Assembly: GCF_018343695.1 (NCBI RefSeq)
Contig: NZ_JAGYPJ010000001.1
Location: 2,777,992 to 2,841,991 of the forward strand
Reading direction: 5' to 3'
Length of the DNA: 64,000 nucleotides
Source: Lederbergia citrisecunda
Lineage (GTDB): Bacteria; Bacillota; Bacilli; Bacillales; Bacillaceae_C
Each line of letters opens with the position of its first letter. Within the stretch, counting starts at the first letter, position 1. Below the pieces are notes generated by a model. That model did no database searches. It was not told where the DNA came from and worked only from the letters and a program-made list of their open reading frames with translations. Positions 42,987-54,240 of the stretch are shown here, in pieces. Both the position numbers and the translations under genes were made by a program.

Positions 42987-44273
42987 TTAGAGAATTGTTT
43001 TTCCATTCGTATTTCCTTTTGCTTCCGCAGCTGCCAACATACTGAAAAAATCTTCGTTCGTTTTGGATTGACGGAGCTTTCGTAAAAATTTCTCTGCAAA
43101 GTCCGGGGAGTCCGACATGACCTTACGAAGCTTCCAAAGCTTTTCAAGCTGTTCTCTCGGAATAAGTAGCTCCTCTTTTCTTGTTCCGGAACGCCTAATA
43201 TCGATTGCAGGGAAAATTCTTCTTTCTGCAAGCGAACGGTCAAGGTGAAGCTCGAGGTTTCCGGTTCCTTTAAACTCCTCGTAAATCACATCATCCATAC
43301 GAGAACCTGTGTCGACAAGAGCTGTAGCTAAAATCGTTAAACTGCCGCCTTCTTCGATATTTCTAGCTGCTCCGAAAAATCGCTTCGGACGGTGAAATGC
43401 TGCAGGATCGATACCACCTGATAGTGTTCGTCCACTCGGTGGAATTACTAAGTTATAAGCGCGGGCAAGTCTAGTAATACTATCCATCAAAATGACGACA
43501 TCGCGTTTATGCTCCACTAATCGCATCGCTCGTTCTAAAACAAGTTCAGCTACTTTTATATGATTTTCTGGTACTTCATCAAACGTAGAGCTAACAACCT
43601 CTGCATTGACTGAGCGCTCGATGTCTGTAACTTCCTCAGGACGCTCATCAATTAATAGAACGATCAATTCCGCTTCCGGATGATTCGTCGTAATTGAATT
43701 TGCAATTGATTTTAAAAGCATTGTTTTCCCAGCTTTTGGAGGTGCAACAATCAATCCACGTTGCCCGAATCCGACCGGTGAAATTAAATCCATGATTCTA
43801 GTTGATAGATTCGTTGGTGTTGTCTCAAGCTTAATTTGGCGGTCAGGATAGAGAGGTGTTAAAGCAGGAAAGTGAACCCGTTCTTTTGCACTTTCAGGAT
43901 CGTCGCCATTGACTGCTTCTACATGCAATAAACCGAAATAACGTTCGTTTTCTTTTGGCGGTCTTACTTTCCCCGATACTTTATCCCCATTACGTAAATC
44001 AAAACGACGGATTTGCGAAGCGGAAATATAAATATCCTCTGAACTTGCCGAATAGTTAATCGGTCTTAAAAAACCAAACCCCTCTGATTGAATGATTTCC
44101 AGAACGCCTTCCATGAAGAAGTACCCTTCACGTTCTGCCCTGACTTTGAGGATCGCAAATATCAATTCTTTCTTAGTCAATTTGCTGTAATATGAAACCT
44201 TATATTCACGGGCTAGCTCATACAATTCTTTAAGTTTCATATCTTCCAATAGTGAAATTGTTAATTCAGCCAT
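42987..44273 (-). CDS. rho: Transcription termination factor Rho
   Basis: 428 residues: N-terminal Rho-N helical domain, OB/cold-shock RNA-binding domain ([29 protein letters not shown]), then the hexameric ATPase ([16 protein letters not shown] Walker [12 protein letters not shown]-loop side). RNA helicase that ends transcription. No long poly-insertion. Confidence 0.97.
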   Translation of the reverse strand: MAELTISLLEDMKLKELYELAREYKVSYYSKLTKKELIFAILKVRAEREGYFFMEGVLEIIQSEGFGFLRPINYSASSEDIYISASQIRRFDLRNGDKVSGKVRPPKENERYFGLLHVEAVNGDDPESAKERVHFPALTPLYPDRQIKLETTPTNLSTRIMDLISPVGFGQRGLIVAPPKAGKTMLLKSIANSITTNHPEAELIVLLIDERPEEVTDIERSVNAEVVSSTFDEVPENHIKVAELVLERAMRLVEHKRDVVILMDSITRLARAYNLVIPPSGRTLSGGIDPAAFHRPKRFFGAARNIEEGGSLTILATALVDTGSRMDDVIYEEFKGTGNLELHLDRSLAERRIFPAIDIRRSGTRKEELLIPREQLEKLWKLRKVMSDSPDFAEKFLRKLRQSKTNEDFFSMLAAAEAKGNTNGKTIL

Positions 44274-44521
44274 TTCGACACCACTCTTTTTAAATTTGAT
44301 CTAAAGATAAAAGTACAAGCACCTGAGTCCTATTTTTGACTATGGCTATTTAATCTCAAAGGACTACCAGGGCTAGACAAAAAAACATACTTCATAAAAA
44401 TAATATTCACAATAATACATAAAATAAGATCAAGATCGTTATTCACCGGAAAAAGGAATCTATACATACCTTAGGTAGAAAAAACTCTCGTTGAAAAAAC
44501 ATTGATTAGGAGGAAAATAAT
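44274..44521. other. Intergenic stretch upstream of rho
   Basis: AT-rich; should hold the rho promoter on the minus strand. On the plus strand an AGGAGG is present at 44508-44513, leading the small frame described next. Confidence 0.4.
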
Positions 44522-44608
44522 AATACTTACAGTAAAACATTCGAAGAGTATGAAGAGGTTGAGGAAATATGGCCTCATCCATATGCCTATTTTACATGGA
44601 AATGGTAG
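44522..44608 (+). pseudogene. Possible 28-residue small protein lacking its start codon
   Basis: A consensus AGGAGG (44508-44513) is followed eight bases later by a frame reading xTYSKTFEEYEEVEEIWPHP then YAYFTWKW and TAG, then a strong terminator at 44616-44648. The start position reads ATACTTAC; adding one G (ATGACTTAC) would give a perfect start. Acidic middle and aromatic tail. I do not recognise it. Either a one-base loss (or sequencing error) in a real small gene, or chance. Confidence 0.35.
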
Positions 44609-44615
44609 TACTTGC

Positions 44616-44648
44616 AAAGGAGAGTCTAGCTTTTTTAGACTCTCCTTT
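44616..44648. terminator. Bidirectional terminator between the small frame and murAB
   Basis: AAAGGAGAGTCT/AGACTCTCCTTT, a 12-bp stem with a 9-base T-rich loop. Confidence 0.75.
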
Positions 44649-44657
44649 AAAACTTTA

Positions 44658-45944
44658 TTAAGAACTTTTTAATTGTTCCATTTCTTCCTCTGTCATTTTT
44701 TCACGCCAGATGGTTGCCCCAAGTCCATTTAACTTCTCAACTAAATCACTGTATCCTCGATCAATATGCTCAAGTCCCGCTACTTCTGTTATCCCTTCTG
44801 CAAGCAATCCTGCAATTACAAGAGCCGCACCCGCTCGCAAATCAGAAGCTTTTACTTTGGCACCTTGTAAATTCGATGGTCCATTTACGATAGCGGAACT
44901 GCCTTCCACTTTAATGTTAGCATTCATTCTCCGTAATTCATCTATATGTTTAAAGCGCGCGGAATAGATTGTATCTGTTACAATCGATGAACCCTCTGCC
45001 TTTGTCAACAGTACGGTAAACGGCTGCTGCAAGTCTGTCGGAAATCCAGGGTAAACAAGTGTTTTAATATCTATCGGTTTGAAATCAGTATTTTTTCCGA
45101 TAAAAATCTGATCGTCCCCTGTCTCAACCGGCACTCCCATTTCACGCAGTTTAGCAGTTAGTGATTCAAGGTGATGCGGAATAACATTATCAATTAATAT
45201 TCCTTCTCCAGCTGCTGCACCAAGAATCATAAATGTACCTGCTTCAATTCGATCTGGAATGATCGTGTGACGGCACCCGTCCAAACGATCAACCCCATCG
45301 ATACGGATTACATCGGTTCCAGCACCTTTGATTTTAGCTCCCATATTGGTTAATAATGTAGCAACATCAATGATTTCAGGCTCTTTAGCTGCATTTTCAA
45401 TGATGGTACGGCCTTTTGCCCTCACTGCTGCTAGCATAATATTAATCGTAGCGCCTACACTGACGACATCTAAATAAATTCTAGAGCCCCTAAGTTCGTC
45501 TGCACGGAGATATATGGCTCCTTGTTCATTCGTCACGGTTGCCCCTAAAGCTTCAAACCCTTTAATATGTTGATCAATTGGTCGTGGGCCTAAATGACAT
45601 CCACCCGGAAGACCAATCACTGCTTTTTTAAAACGTCCAAGCATGGCTCCCATTAAATAATAAGAAGCTCTAAGTTTCTTAACTTTACCATTTGGAAGCG
45701 GCATGGAAATCATTTTACTGGGATCAACAGTCATTTCTCCATCTTGAAAAGTGACCTCTCCTCCTATTTCTTCTAGGAGTCCTTTTAATGTATGAACATC
45801 TGAAATATCCGGAAGGCCTTCTATCGTCACAGGTGATTCAGCTAATATCGTAGCAGGGATTAGTGCAACGGCGCTATTTTTTGCCCCACTCACTTTAATT
45901 GTCCCTTTTAACGGATATCCACCTGCTATTTTTAGCTTTTCCAT
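44658..45944 (-). CDS. murAB: UDP-N-acetylglucosamine 1-carboxyvinyltransferase MurAB
   Basis: 428 residues from [20 protein letters not shown] after GGAAAGGAAGACTAAA. Active-site loop [20 protein letters not shown] with the catalytic Cys. The second MurA paralogue (murZ) of Gram-positives, between fbaA and rho. The glpX and transaldolase genes found here in B. subtilis are absent. Confidence 0.94.
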   Translation of the reverse strand: MEKLKIAGGYPLKGTIKVSGAKNSAVALIPATILAESPVTIEGLPDISDVHTLKGLLEEIGGEVTFQDGEMTVDPSKMISMPLPNGKVKKLRASYYLMGAMLGRFKKAVIGLPGGCHLGPRPIDQHIKGFEALGATVTNEQGAIYLRADELRGSRIYLDVVSVGATINIMLAAVRAKGRTIIENAAKEPEIIDVATLLTNMGAKIKGAGTDVIRIDGVDRLDGCRHTIIPDRIEAGTFMILGAAAGEGILIDNVIPHHLESLTAKLREMGVPVETGDDQIFIGKNTDFKPIDIKTLVYPGFPTDLQQPFTVLLTKAEGSSIVTDTIYSARFKHIDELRRMNANIKVEGSSAIVNGPSNLQGAKVKASDLRAGAALVIAGLLAEGITEVAGLEHIDRGYSDLVEKLNGLGATIWREKMTEEEMEQLKSS

Positions 45945-46181
45945 TTTAGTCTTCCTTTCCAACTCTTTGGGTACATATTCCAAATCATATTTTTAAAAAA
46001 ATCGATATTTTACATGTATTATATACGAATTTAACATAAACATGTAGAAATAAAGTAAGTTATTAACAATATTATCGAATAATATGGATTTATTGCAAGT
46101 GCGGTAATAAAAATGGGGGATGTTTACTTGGTCTCCGGTATGACAATATGATATCAACTTGGAAATCCTTCTAATTGTATA

Positions 46182-46210
46182 GAAACCGTCCATTAAACAT
46201 GGACGGTTTC
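46182..46210. other. Perfect 12-bp hairpin between murAB and fbaA
   Basis: GAAACCGTCCAT/ATGGACGGTTTC, 5-base loop, no clear T tract. It may be the original fbaA terminator, now pushed 220 bases from the stop by repeat copy D. Confidence 0.45.
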
Positions 46211-46268
46211 GTCATCAAAGCAAAAAGACACTAAGTCCTTATAAGTCATAATATGTAAACTTTGACTT

Positions 46269-46429
46269 TTGCTGTCCAGCTTCAGCACCTATCGACTAGC
46301 AAACTTCTTGCCCCTCTCTTTTGCGTAAGTCTACATCGATTCGTCCTATCGGACTCATCGTGTTTCCTTTATCTCAGTCGATGGCCCTGAAGTTTGTACG
46401 TCGATGGGCAAGACGCATTCGCTTTTCTT
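46269..46429 (-). repeat. Intergenic structured repeat, copy D (inverted)
   Basis: Reverse complement of the family: TGTCCAGC...CACCTATCGACTAGCAAACTTC, core CGATTCGTCC-TATC-GGACTCATCG (GAGTCC-GATA-GGAC on the minus strand, identical to copy A), and end GCGCTTTTC-like. It stops 2 bases before the fbaA stop codon. Confidence 0.85.
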
Positions 46430-46431
46430 AA

Positions 46432-47295
46432 TTATGCCTTTTCAGATGAACCAAATTCACGCATTTTGCCTTTTACCGTTTCTTTAATGGCATCGCGTGC
46501 AGGTCCCAAATATTTACGTGGATCATACATATCTGGATCTGCTGCTAACACTTCACGAACACGTGCTGCAGAAGCAATTTGGTTTTCAGTATTTACATTA
46601 ATTTTCGCTGTTCCAAGTGAAATCGCACGTTGGATGTCTTTTGTTGGAATGCCTGTTCCGCCATGAAGAACAAGTGGTACTCCAGTTAAATTCATGACTT
46701 CTTCCATACGATCAAATCCTAGGTTAGGTTCACCTTTATAAGGACCGTGAACTGAACCTAAAGCAGGAGCGAAGCAATCTACTTTCGTTTCACGAACGAG
46801 TCGATCACACTCTTCTGGAATTGCATAAGCTGCATCAGCATCGTCAACTGACAAATCATCTTCTTGACCACCGATTCTGCCAAGTTCAGCTTCAACAGAA
46901 ACACCGAACATATGTGCAAGCTCGACTACTTTCTTCGTCAATTCAATGTTCTCTTCAAGTGGATAATGAGATCCATCAATCATGACAGATGTGAAGCCAG
47001 CATAAATTGCTTTTGCACAAGCTTCAAAGCTTGATCCATGGTCTAAATGGATGGCTACAGGAACGGTTGTACCATATTCCTCCATAAGGGTTTCGACCAT
47101 TTTAACGACAAACTTGAAACCACCCATATAGCGTGCAGCACCTTCTGATACACCTAGTATAACAGGAGATTTTTCTTCTTCTGCCGCTAGTATGATCGCT
47201 TGTGTAAATTCAAGATTATTTAAGTTAAATTGACCTACCGCGTATTTTCCTTCCTTCGCTTTATTAAGCATTTCGGTCATGGAAACTAAAGGCAT
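46432..47295 (-). CDS. fbaA: Fructose-bisphosphate aldolase, class II
   Basis: 287 residues from [38 protein letters not shown]. Zinc and catalytic motifs [17 protein letters not shown] and [14 protein letters not shown]. Splits fructose-1,6-bisphosphate in glycolysis. Between spo0F and murAB. Confidence 0.96.
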   Translation of the reverse strand: MPLVSMTEMLNKAKEGKYAVGQFNLNNLEFTQAIILAAEEEKSPVILGVSEGAARYMGGFKFVVKMVETLMEEYGTTVPVAIHLDHGSSFEACAKAIYAGFTSVMIDGSHYPLEENIELTKKVVELAHMFGVSVEAELGRIGGQEDDLSVDDADAAYAIPEECDRLVRETKVDCFAPALGSVHGPYKGEPNLGFDRMEEVMNLTGVPLVLHGGTGIPTKDIQRAISLGTAKINVNTENQIASAARVREVLAADPDMYDPRKYLGPARDAIKETVKGKMREFGSSEKA

Positions 47296-47463
47296 TCTTT
47301 TTTCCTCCTCTGAGTTAAACTGCGCACTGATGTGCATGATTAATCCCTTCCTCAGGCAAGGACAGAGATATTTTTCATTTTCATCATATCAAATTCATCA
47401 ATTGTTTACCAACTATGAAAATGATTTTTGTCAGAGGAAATTGAAATATAAAAAATTTTATTA

Positions 47464-47838
47464 CTATGTGTCTAATTTTAAAGGTATGTATGTTTTAATA
47501 GTTTGACGAAGTTCAACAATGTCAAACGGTTTTGTAAAATGTGCTAAGGCTCCTAATTTCTTTGCCGCTTCGATTTTTTCTAGTTCTCCATATGCAGTCA
47601 TAATAATGACACGAATGTCTGGTTTTATTTTTTTCATTTGCTGCAGTATTTCTAATCCATCCATCCCAGGTATTTTCATATCAAGTAAAACAAGATCAAG
47701 GGTATGTTTTTTGGTAATAGCAAGAGCTTGTAACCCATTTGCTGCTTGGAAAACTTGATAGCCTTCTTTTTGTAAAATTTCATTCAATAAAATACGAATT
47801 CCAAATTGGTCATCGACAATCAAAATTTTCTCCTTCAT
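47464..47838 (-). CDS. spo0F: Sporulation phosphorelay response regulator Spo0F
   Basis: 124 residues, a lone receiver domain: acidic pocket VDDQ, phospho-acceptor Asp in [13 protein letters not shown], Thr in IIMTAYGE and Lys in HFTKPFD. Carries phosphate from KinA-E to Spo0B towards Spo0A. RBS GAGGGGGATAAA. Confidence 0.96.
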   Translation of the reverse strand: MKEKILIVDDQFGIRILLNEILQKEGYQVFQAANGLQALAITKKHTLDLVLLDMKIPGMDGLEILQQMKKIKPDIRVIIMTAYGELEKIEAAKKLGALAHFTKPFDIVELRQTIKTYIPLKLDT

Positions 47839-48195
47839 TTTATCCCCCTCTTTGCTTTCATTATAACGAACATTCCAAAAAATTAATAGAGCATTTAGAT
47901 GGATTTAGTTAAATGTTTTCTCGGAGAATACAAAACAACAACTAATGTATTCTCCATCACACCCTTATTGTCCTTCCTATAAAAAACAATCTTATTTGAC
48001 ATAATTTAATGTTTATGTTGATTTGCATCAAGGTTCTCCTTTTTACTAGTGGTACATTAGCTCCAATTGACACGTTTTTTCCATATGAGACTACGCCTTC
48101 AGCTCTAAACAACATAGTGGAAAATCAGTAGTGAACTTTAGTGAGCTTTAATAAAAACAAATGTAAAAGTATAATAGTAAAGAGGAGTGGATAAC
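47839..48195. other. Divergent region between spo0F and ywjG with an inverted repeat
   Basis: Holds the promoters of both genes. GGAGAATAC (47923-47931)/GTATTCTCC (47947-47955) is a perfect inverted repeat with a 15-base gap, about 85 bases upstream of spo0F. No exact Spo0A box was found; TGTCAAA near 47996-48002 is the closest. Confidence 0.45.
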
Positions 48196-48717
48196 ATGCA
48201 GAAAATGTTTACGACCCAGTTAGCGGGTTTGTTCAAACGAATATTTGAAAAAGAAGAATTTAATATAGAAGATGGTGCTCGATTATTGGCACAAGCTCCT
48301 GTTGGAGAAGGTGCCATTTTTATAAAAGGTTTTAAGGAAATGGAAGGTATTTTGGCAGAAGCAATAGATGGAGCAGAACCTTTAAAAAGCGCATTGCGTT
48401 TGGAATCAGTGGATACATTAACGAACGCTGATAGAGTATTATTGATCACACGTTTTGCGGATGATATAGAAGCAATCTCAATTGGTGAAAATCTTATAGA
48501 AAAAAACATACCGTTCGTTGCGATCGCTGGTGAAAATAAGTCGGAAGGTAGAAGCTTAGCCGATTTGGCAGATGTTTTTATTCCAACGTATATAGTTAAG
48601 CCACTACTTCCAACCGAAGATGGTAGTCGTGTTGGGTTCCCTTCCTTAATGGCAGCACTTTATATTTATTTTTCATTGAAGTTTTCGATAGAAGATATTT
48701 TAGAGGAATATGAATAA
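48196..48717 (+). CDS. ywjG: DUF2529 protein YwjG
   Basis: 173 residues from ATG (MQKMFTTQLAGLFKRIFEKE), nine bases after GAGGAG; a GTG three codons earlier would be too close. SIS-like alpha/beta fold by look. Family of unknown function always next to spo0F/pyrG. Confidence 0.85.
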   Translation: MQKMFTTQLAGLFKRIFEKEEFNIEDGARLLAQAPVGEGAIFIKGFKEMEGILAEAIDGAEPLKSALRLESVDTLTNADRVLLITRFADDIEAISIGENLIEKNIPFVAIAGENKSEGRSLADLADVFIPTYIVKPLLPTEDGSRVGFPSLMAALYIYFSLKFSIEDILEEYE

Positions 48718-48734
48718 GTTATTAGCTCTTAAGA

Positions 48735-48925
48735 AGAAAAGGAGGACGATGCCGGTTTCCCGATTGCTCGTCCTTCCCTTAAAAACTCCCTCATTTGGTC
48801 ATAATTGCTGCTCGATTAAGTTCGAATTACGCAAGGCCCCCCCTCGTTTGTCACAATTCCTGATCAATTGGCCCAAACTTACATAAGTACTGATACGTTT
48901 CTTACAATTCATTATCAATGATATC
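48735..48925. repeat. Hairpin and irregular repeats after ywjG
   Basis: GGAGGACGA/TCGTCCTTCC (48740-48777) is a probable ywjG terminator without a good T tract. Behind it are diverged units such as GGTCATAATTGCTGCTCGAT, TGTCACAATTCCTGATCAAT, CTTACATAAGTACTGAT and CTTACAATTCATTATCAATG. The remaining bases to pyrG are plain. Confidence 0.4.
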
Positions 48926-49048
48926 TATGAAACTTATTAATAATTCCATTAAAGTAAGAGTTATACTTCCTTATATCAAGATCTCAGCTATTTTTTGAAA
49001 AATAGTAGGATCCACCATTTCCGTGCATAACATTATTGATCCACTATA

Positions 49049-49080
49049 CAAAAAGGACCGGTATCAAAGTATACCGGCCC
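49049..49080 (-). terminator. pyrG terminator
   Basis: GGCCGGTATA/TACCGGTCC with TTTTTG on the minus strand. Confidence 0.8.
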
Positions 49081-49143
49081 ATTCAAATTATTGGTTATAC
49101 ATATGTTCAACAGACAAAGCGTTATATTTTTCAACGCATAAAA

Positions 49144-51031
<1,888 letters not shown>

Positions 51032-52540
51032 TTAATTATAATACAGATTCTCTGTCGGGTATACCGGGTCATTGGTGATATCGATGCCAAGTTTTTTCAG
51101 GGTCTGTTCGTTTTCTGTGTTCAAAATGACCGTAGAATGAGCTTGTGCGGTTTTTAAATTCGGCAGTTGCTGATAAGCGAGCTGAGCAGTAGGATTGGTG
51201 ACCGCACTGATTGCCAATGCAATCAACAATTCGTTTGCACTTAATGTCGGTACTCTACTGTTTAGATCATCGGTTTTTAAACGCTGGATGGTTTGCAAAA
51301 TCATCGGTGCTAAAAGATCAATTTCATCCGCTACATTAGCCAATAACTTCAACCCATTCAGAATCGCCGCTGCCGAAGCATCCATTAGTTTTGTGGTTCG
51401 ACCAGTAATGATCTCGCCGTTTGGCAGTTCGATCGCAATCACTGCCTGAAGATTCGTGCTGCCGATCCTATCCTGCACCGTGATTGCATAGTCGCGTGCT
51501 GGCAATACGGGTACCCGATCTTCTTTTTTCAAGTCGATTTCTTCCAAAATCACTTGCATACGCCGAAGAGTATCTTCATCTGCCAATCCTTTTTTATAGT
51601 CGTTTTCTACAGCGAAACTGCGCCGAATGATTTCTTGCTTTGCAGCTTCCCGTACGACTTGATCATCTATAATACCCGACTTAAGGCGATTGACACCCAT
51701 ATCGGTCGGCGATTGATAAACAGATTCTTTACCCGTGATTTTTTCAATAATCCGTTTGATGACTGGGAACGTTTCGATATCGCGATTGTAATTGACCGCC
51801 ACTTCTCCATAAGCTTCATAGTGGTAGTTGTCGATCATATTTACGTCTTTTAAATCCACAGTAGCGGCTTCATAAGCAATATTCACCGGATGCTTCAATG
51901 GTAAGTTCCAAACGGGAAAAGTTTCAAACTTTGCGTAGCCTATTTTGTTTCCTAGTTCATGTTCGTGGTACATTTGGTTTAAACAAGTCGCGAGTTTTCC
52001 GCTTGCCGGACCTGGCCCTGTTACCACTATGATCGGCTTTGACGTTTCAATATAAGGGTTCTTTGCAAATCCTTCCTCGCCGAGGATCGCTTCCACATTC
52101 GTCGGATAACCTTCAATCGCGCGATGAGTGTAAACGTTGATACCGTTCCGTTCCAGCTTCGCCATGAATACTTTGGCATTCGGTTGCTCTTGGTAACGTG
52201 TAATCAAGACACTGTTAACAGATATGCCGTATCCGCGATATTCATCGATCAAGCGCAAAACATCTTGGTCATAAGTAATGCCATAATCTTCGCGTATTTT
52301 GTTCCGTTCAATGTCACTTGCATACACACAGATAATGATCTCCGCTTTTTCCTTCAGTGTTGCCAACAACTTCAACTTTGCATCTTCATCAAATCCCGGC
52401 AAAACACGCTTGGCATGTTTGTCGCCGATCAATTTGCCGCCGAACTCCAAGTAAAGCTTATCATAGTGTTGTACCCGTTCAAGGATATAGGAAGATTGTT
52501 CTTTCAAGTATTTCTCTGAATCAAATCCAACTTTTTTCAT
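51032..52540 (-). CDS. DUF1846 (UPF0371) protein
   Basis: 502 residues from [20 protein letters not shown], with GGAAG before the ATG. Full-length DUF1846: [20 protein letters not shown] in part, [20 protein letters not shown], then the P-loop-like [20 protein letters not shown] and [19 protein letters not shown]. Soluble; the family's biochemical role is unknown to me. B. subtilis does not have it here; the coding strand looks more GC-rich than its neighbours, suggesting acquisition. It has its own terminator. Confidence 0.85.
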   Translation of the reverse strand: MKKVGFDSEKYLKEQSSYILERVQHYDKLYLEFGGKLIGDKHAKRVLPGFDEDAKLKLLATLKEKAEIIICVYASDIERNKIREDYGITYDQDVLRLIDEYRGYGISVNSVLITRYQEQPNAKVFMAKLERNGINVYTHRAIEGYPTNVEAILGEEGFAKNPYIETSKPIIVVTGPGPASGKLATCLNQMYHEHELGNKIGYAKFETFPVWNLPLKHPVNIAYEAATVDLKDVNMIDNYHYEAYGEVAVNYNRDIETFPVIKRIIEKITGKESVYQSPTDMGVNRLKSGIIDDQVVREAAKQEIIRRSFAVENDYKKGLADEDTLRRMQVILEEIDLKKEDRVPVLPARDYAITVQDRIGSTNLQAVIAIELPNGEIITGRTTKLMDASAAAILNGLKLLANVADEIDLLAPMILQTIQRLKTDDLNSRVPTLSANELLIALAISAVTNPTAQLAYQQLPNLKTAQAHSTVILNTENEQTLKKLGIDITNDPVYPTENLYYN

Positions 52541-52950
52541 CTTTCTTCCGCTCACTTTCGAATGTGAATAACAAATTCTCCATCTTATGTATGATACACT
52601 ATAGTTCCCTCTTTGCACGAAAGAACTCTTTATTAGTATCTTTATCGGAAACTCATTTTCCTCTTTGCTAACATTACATCTATATTGGCTATTAAAGCCA
52701 TATTTTCACCTCAGATAGTCAAATCATTTTGATTGCATTTTTAATATACTTTTTCAAAAGTTCTTGAAAAACAGTTGTAATGAGATGTAAAAAACGATGA
52801 CCCAGCTAATGATGGCAATACTCGGGATTCATCTTAGCCGATTAACACGCCAGCGTTAGTAAAGCAAAGATACATGACTAATTACCCCCCTTTGGTCACA
52901 TAAACATAGTTGTAAAATCGTGGCTTATTTTGATTATGTTAAGAAGTCCA

Positions 52951-52977
52951 TAAAAAATGCCCTTTGTAAAAAGGCAT
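52951..52977 (-). terminator. Terminator of the broken small gene
   Basis: ATGCC/GGCAT with a TTTTTTA tract on the minus strand, 10 bases after the stop at 52987. Confidence 0.6.
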
Positions 52978-52986
52978 CTCAAAATT

Positions 52987-53122
52987 TTATACTTGTACCT
53001 CAATGTTAAGGCATCGTTTTTTTAGTTCCGTAATAAATTCAAACACATCTACCTTTGAACGAAAAACCATTGGATAATCGCACCCCCGTATAATTATTAT
53101 ACGGGTTATTTTGACATTTCAT
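52987..53122 (-). pseudogene. Small gene broken by a one-base insertion
   Basis: An ATG at 53122 follows TTGAGGAATCAT, but its frame soon departs. Removing one C four codons in gives a continuous protein MKCKITRIIIIRGCDYPMVF then RSKVDVFEFITELKKRCLNI and EVQV (44 residues), ended by TAA and an intrinsic terminator. Without the correction the longest in-frame ATG piece is MVFRSKVDVFEF... (27 residues). The RIIIIRG segment is encoded by a perfect 21-bp palindrome (53085-53105). Family not recognised. Confidence 0.4.
53085..53105. repeat. Perfect 21-bp palindrome
   Basis: CCCGTATAA-TTA-TTATACGGG. It lies inside the coding part of the broken small gene, so it may be an operator, a hairpin in the mRNA, or both. 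Confidence 0.6.
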
Positions 53123-53150
53123 ATGATTCCTCAATTTGTAGATTCCTAAG

Positions 53151-53190
53151 AAAAAAATAAAAAAAGCCCCCACTACAAAAGTAAGGGAGC
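53151..53190 (-). terminator. rpoE terminator
   Basis: GCTCCC/GGGGGC with an inner partial stem and a long T-rich tract on the minus strand. Confidence 0.7.
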
Positions 53191-53269
53191 GTGAAATCAT
53201 TATTCTTCAGTCCTTTTTCAAGGAGCCCAAATAAAATTCTACATACTCACGGAATGTAAGTCAAGAGGA

Positions 53270-53848
53270 TTATTCTTCTTCCTCATCCTCTTCTTCTTCG
53301 AGGTCTTCATCTTCATCATCTAAATCAAGATCTTCCTCTTCTTCTTCTATTTCATAATCATCTTCTATTATTTCATCATCTTCGAAGTCTTCTTCTTCTT
53401 CTTCTTCTTCACGCAATGCTTCAAGACTCTCATCTTCATCATCTAGATCATCATCAGTATCATCGAAATCTTCGTCTTCATCGAGATCATATTCAAGATC
53501 TTCATCTTCAAGATCCAAATCATCATCCAATGCCGCTTTAGCCTTTTTCTTCTTCTTCGTTTTTACAGGAGCGATAATTTCCTCATCGATCTGATCAATC
53601 GGATACCACTCACGTAAACCCCAACGATTCTCTCCAAGTGTTAAAAAGCGGCCATCCACATTCAAATCTGTATAAAATTGTAGCATCCGCTGAATTTTCT
53701 CTTGTTCTGTCAGTTCAAGATAATTTGCAATTTCTTCTACGAGATCTTTAAATAAAATTGCTTCTCTTTTCTCTTCAAAAATATGTTGAGCAATTTCAAT
53801 GAAAGACATTTCTTTTAATTCTTCTTTGGACAATTGCAATAAATTCAA
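53270..53848 (-). CDS. rpoE: RNA polymerase delta subunit
   Basis: 192 residues if started at the TTG ten bases after GAAGGGA (MNLLQLSKEELKEMSFIEIA); a GTG three codons earlier is nearly as good. N-terminal winged-helix domain (FYTDLNVDGRFLTLGENRWGL in part) and a very acidic, disordered C-terminal half. Delta binds RNA polymerase, raises promoter selectivity and helps recycling; found only in Firmicutes. Usually just upstream of pyrG; here the DUF1846 gene is between them. Confidence 0.94.
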   Translation of the reverse strand: MNLLQLSKEELKEMSFIEIAQHIFEEKREAILFKDLVEEIANYLELTEQEKIQRMLQFYTDLNVDGRFLTLGENRWGLREWYPIDQIDEEIIAPVKTKKKKKAKAALDDDLDLEDEDLEYDLDEDEDFDDTDDDLDDEDESLEALREEEEEEEDFEDDEIIEDDYEIEEEEEDLDLDDEDEDLEEEEDEEEE

Positions 53849-54240
53849 AAACCGCACATCCCTTCACTCTAATTACTAAATAATATGCGCTTTATTTACT
53901 TATTATCGTAAAATAATAAGCGCTAGAGCTAGACATAATATGCCTAGTTTAAAAATGATAAGTCCATAAACTAAAAATCCATACTCACCATTATAAACAA
54001 ATTGTTTTCATTTATGCCACTGTTTTTGCCAATTATTAAATGTTTTTATATATTCATCCTTCAACTAAAGAAAAAACATAGAAATTTTGAATAGAAAACT
54101 TATTGTTTCAAGTAAATTTACTTCTTTTACTTGGGATTGTACTACCTTTACAAAACATTAGATTTGTTGAAGGGTTTATGAACTCATTGTGTAATTTCAA
54201 GGTTTAGACTTGTGAGGGATCATTCACCCACACTGTCCTT
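53849..54240. other. Intergenic stretch between rpoE and icmF
   Basis: AT-rich, with a short fragment AAGCGCTAGAGCTAGACATA (53919-53938) that resembles the end of the structured repeat family (GCGCTGGAGCTAGACAG). Otherwise nothing recognised; the rpoE promoter must be here. No clear icmF terminator was seen. Confidence 0.4.

Noticed and set aside
48740-48880. 45-codon plus-strand frame after AAAGGAGG (MPVSRLLVLPLKTP...)
   Set aside because: The RBS-like sequence is one arm of a hairpin after ywjG, and the frame runs through irregular repeats.
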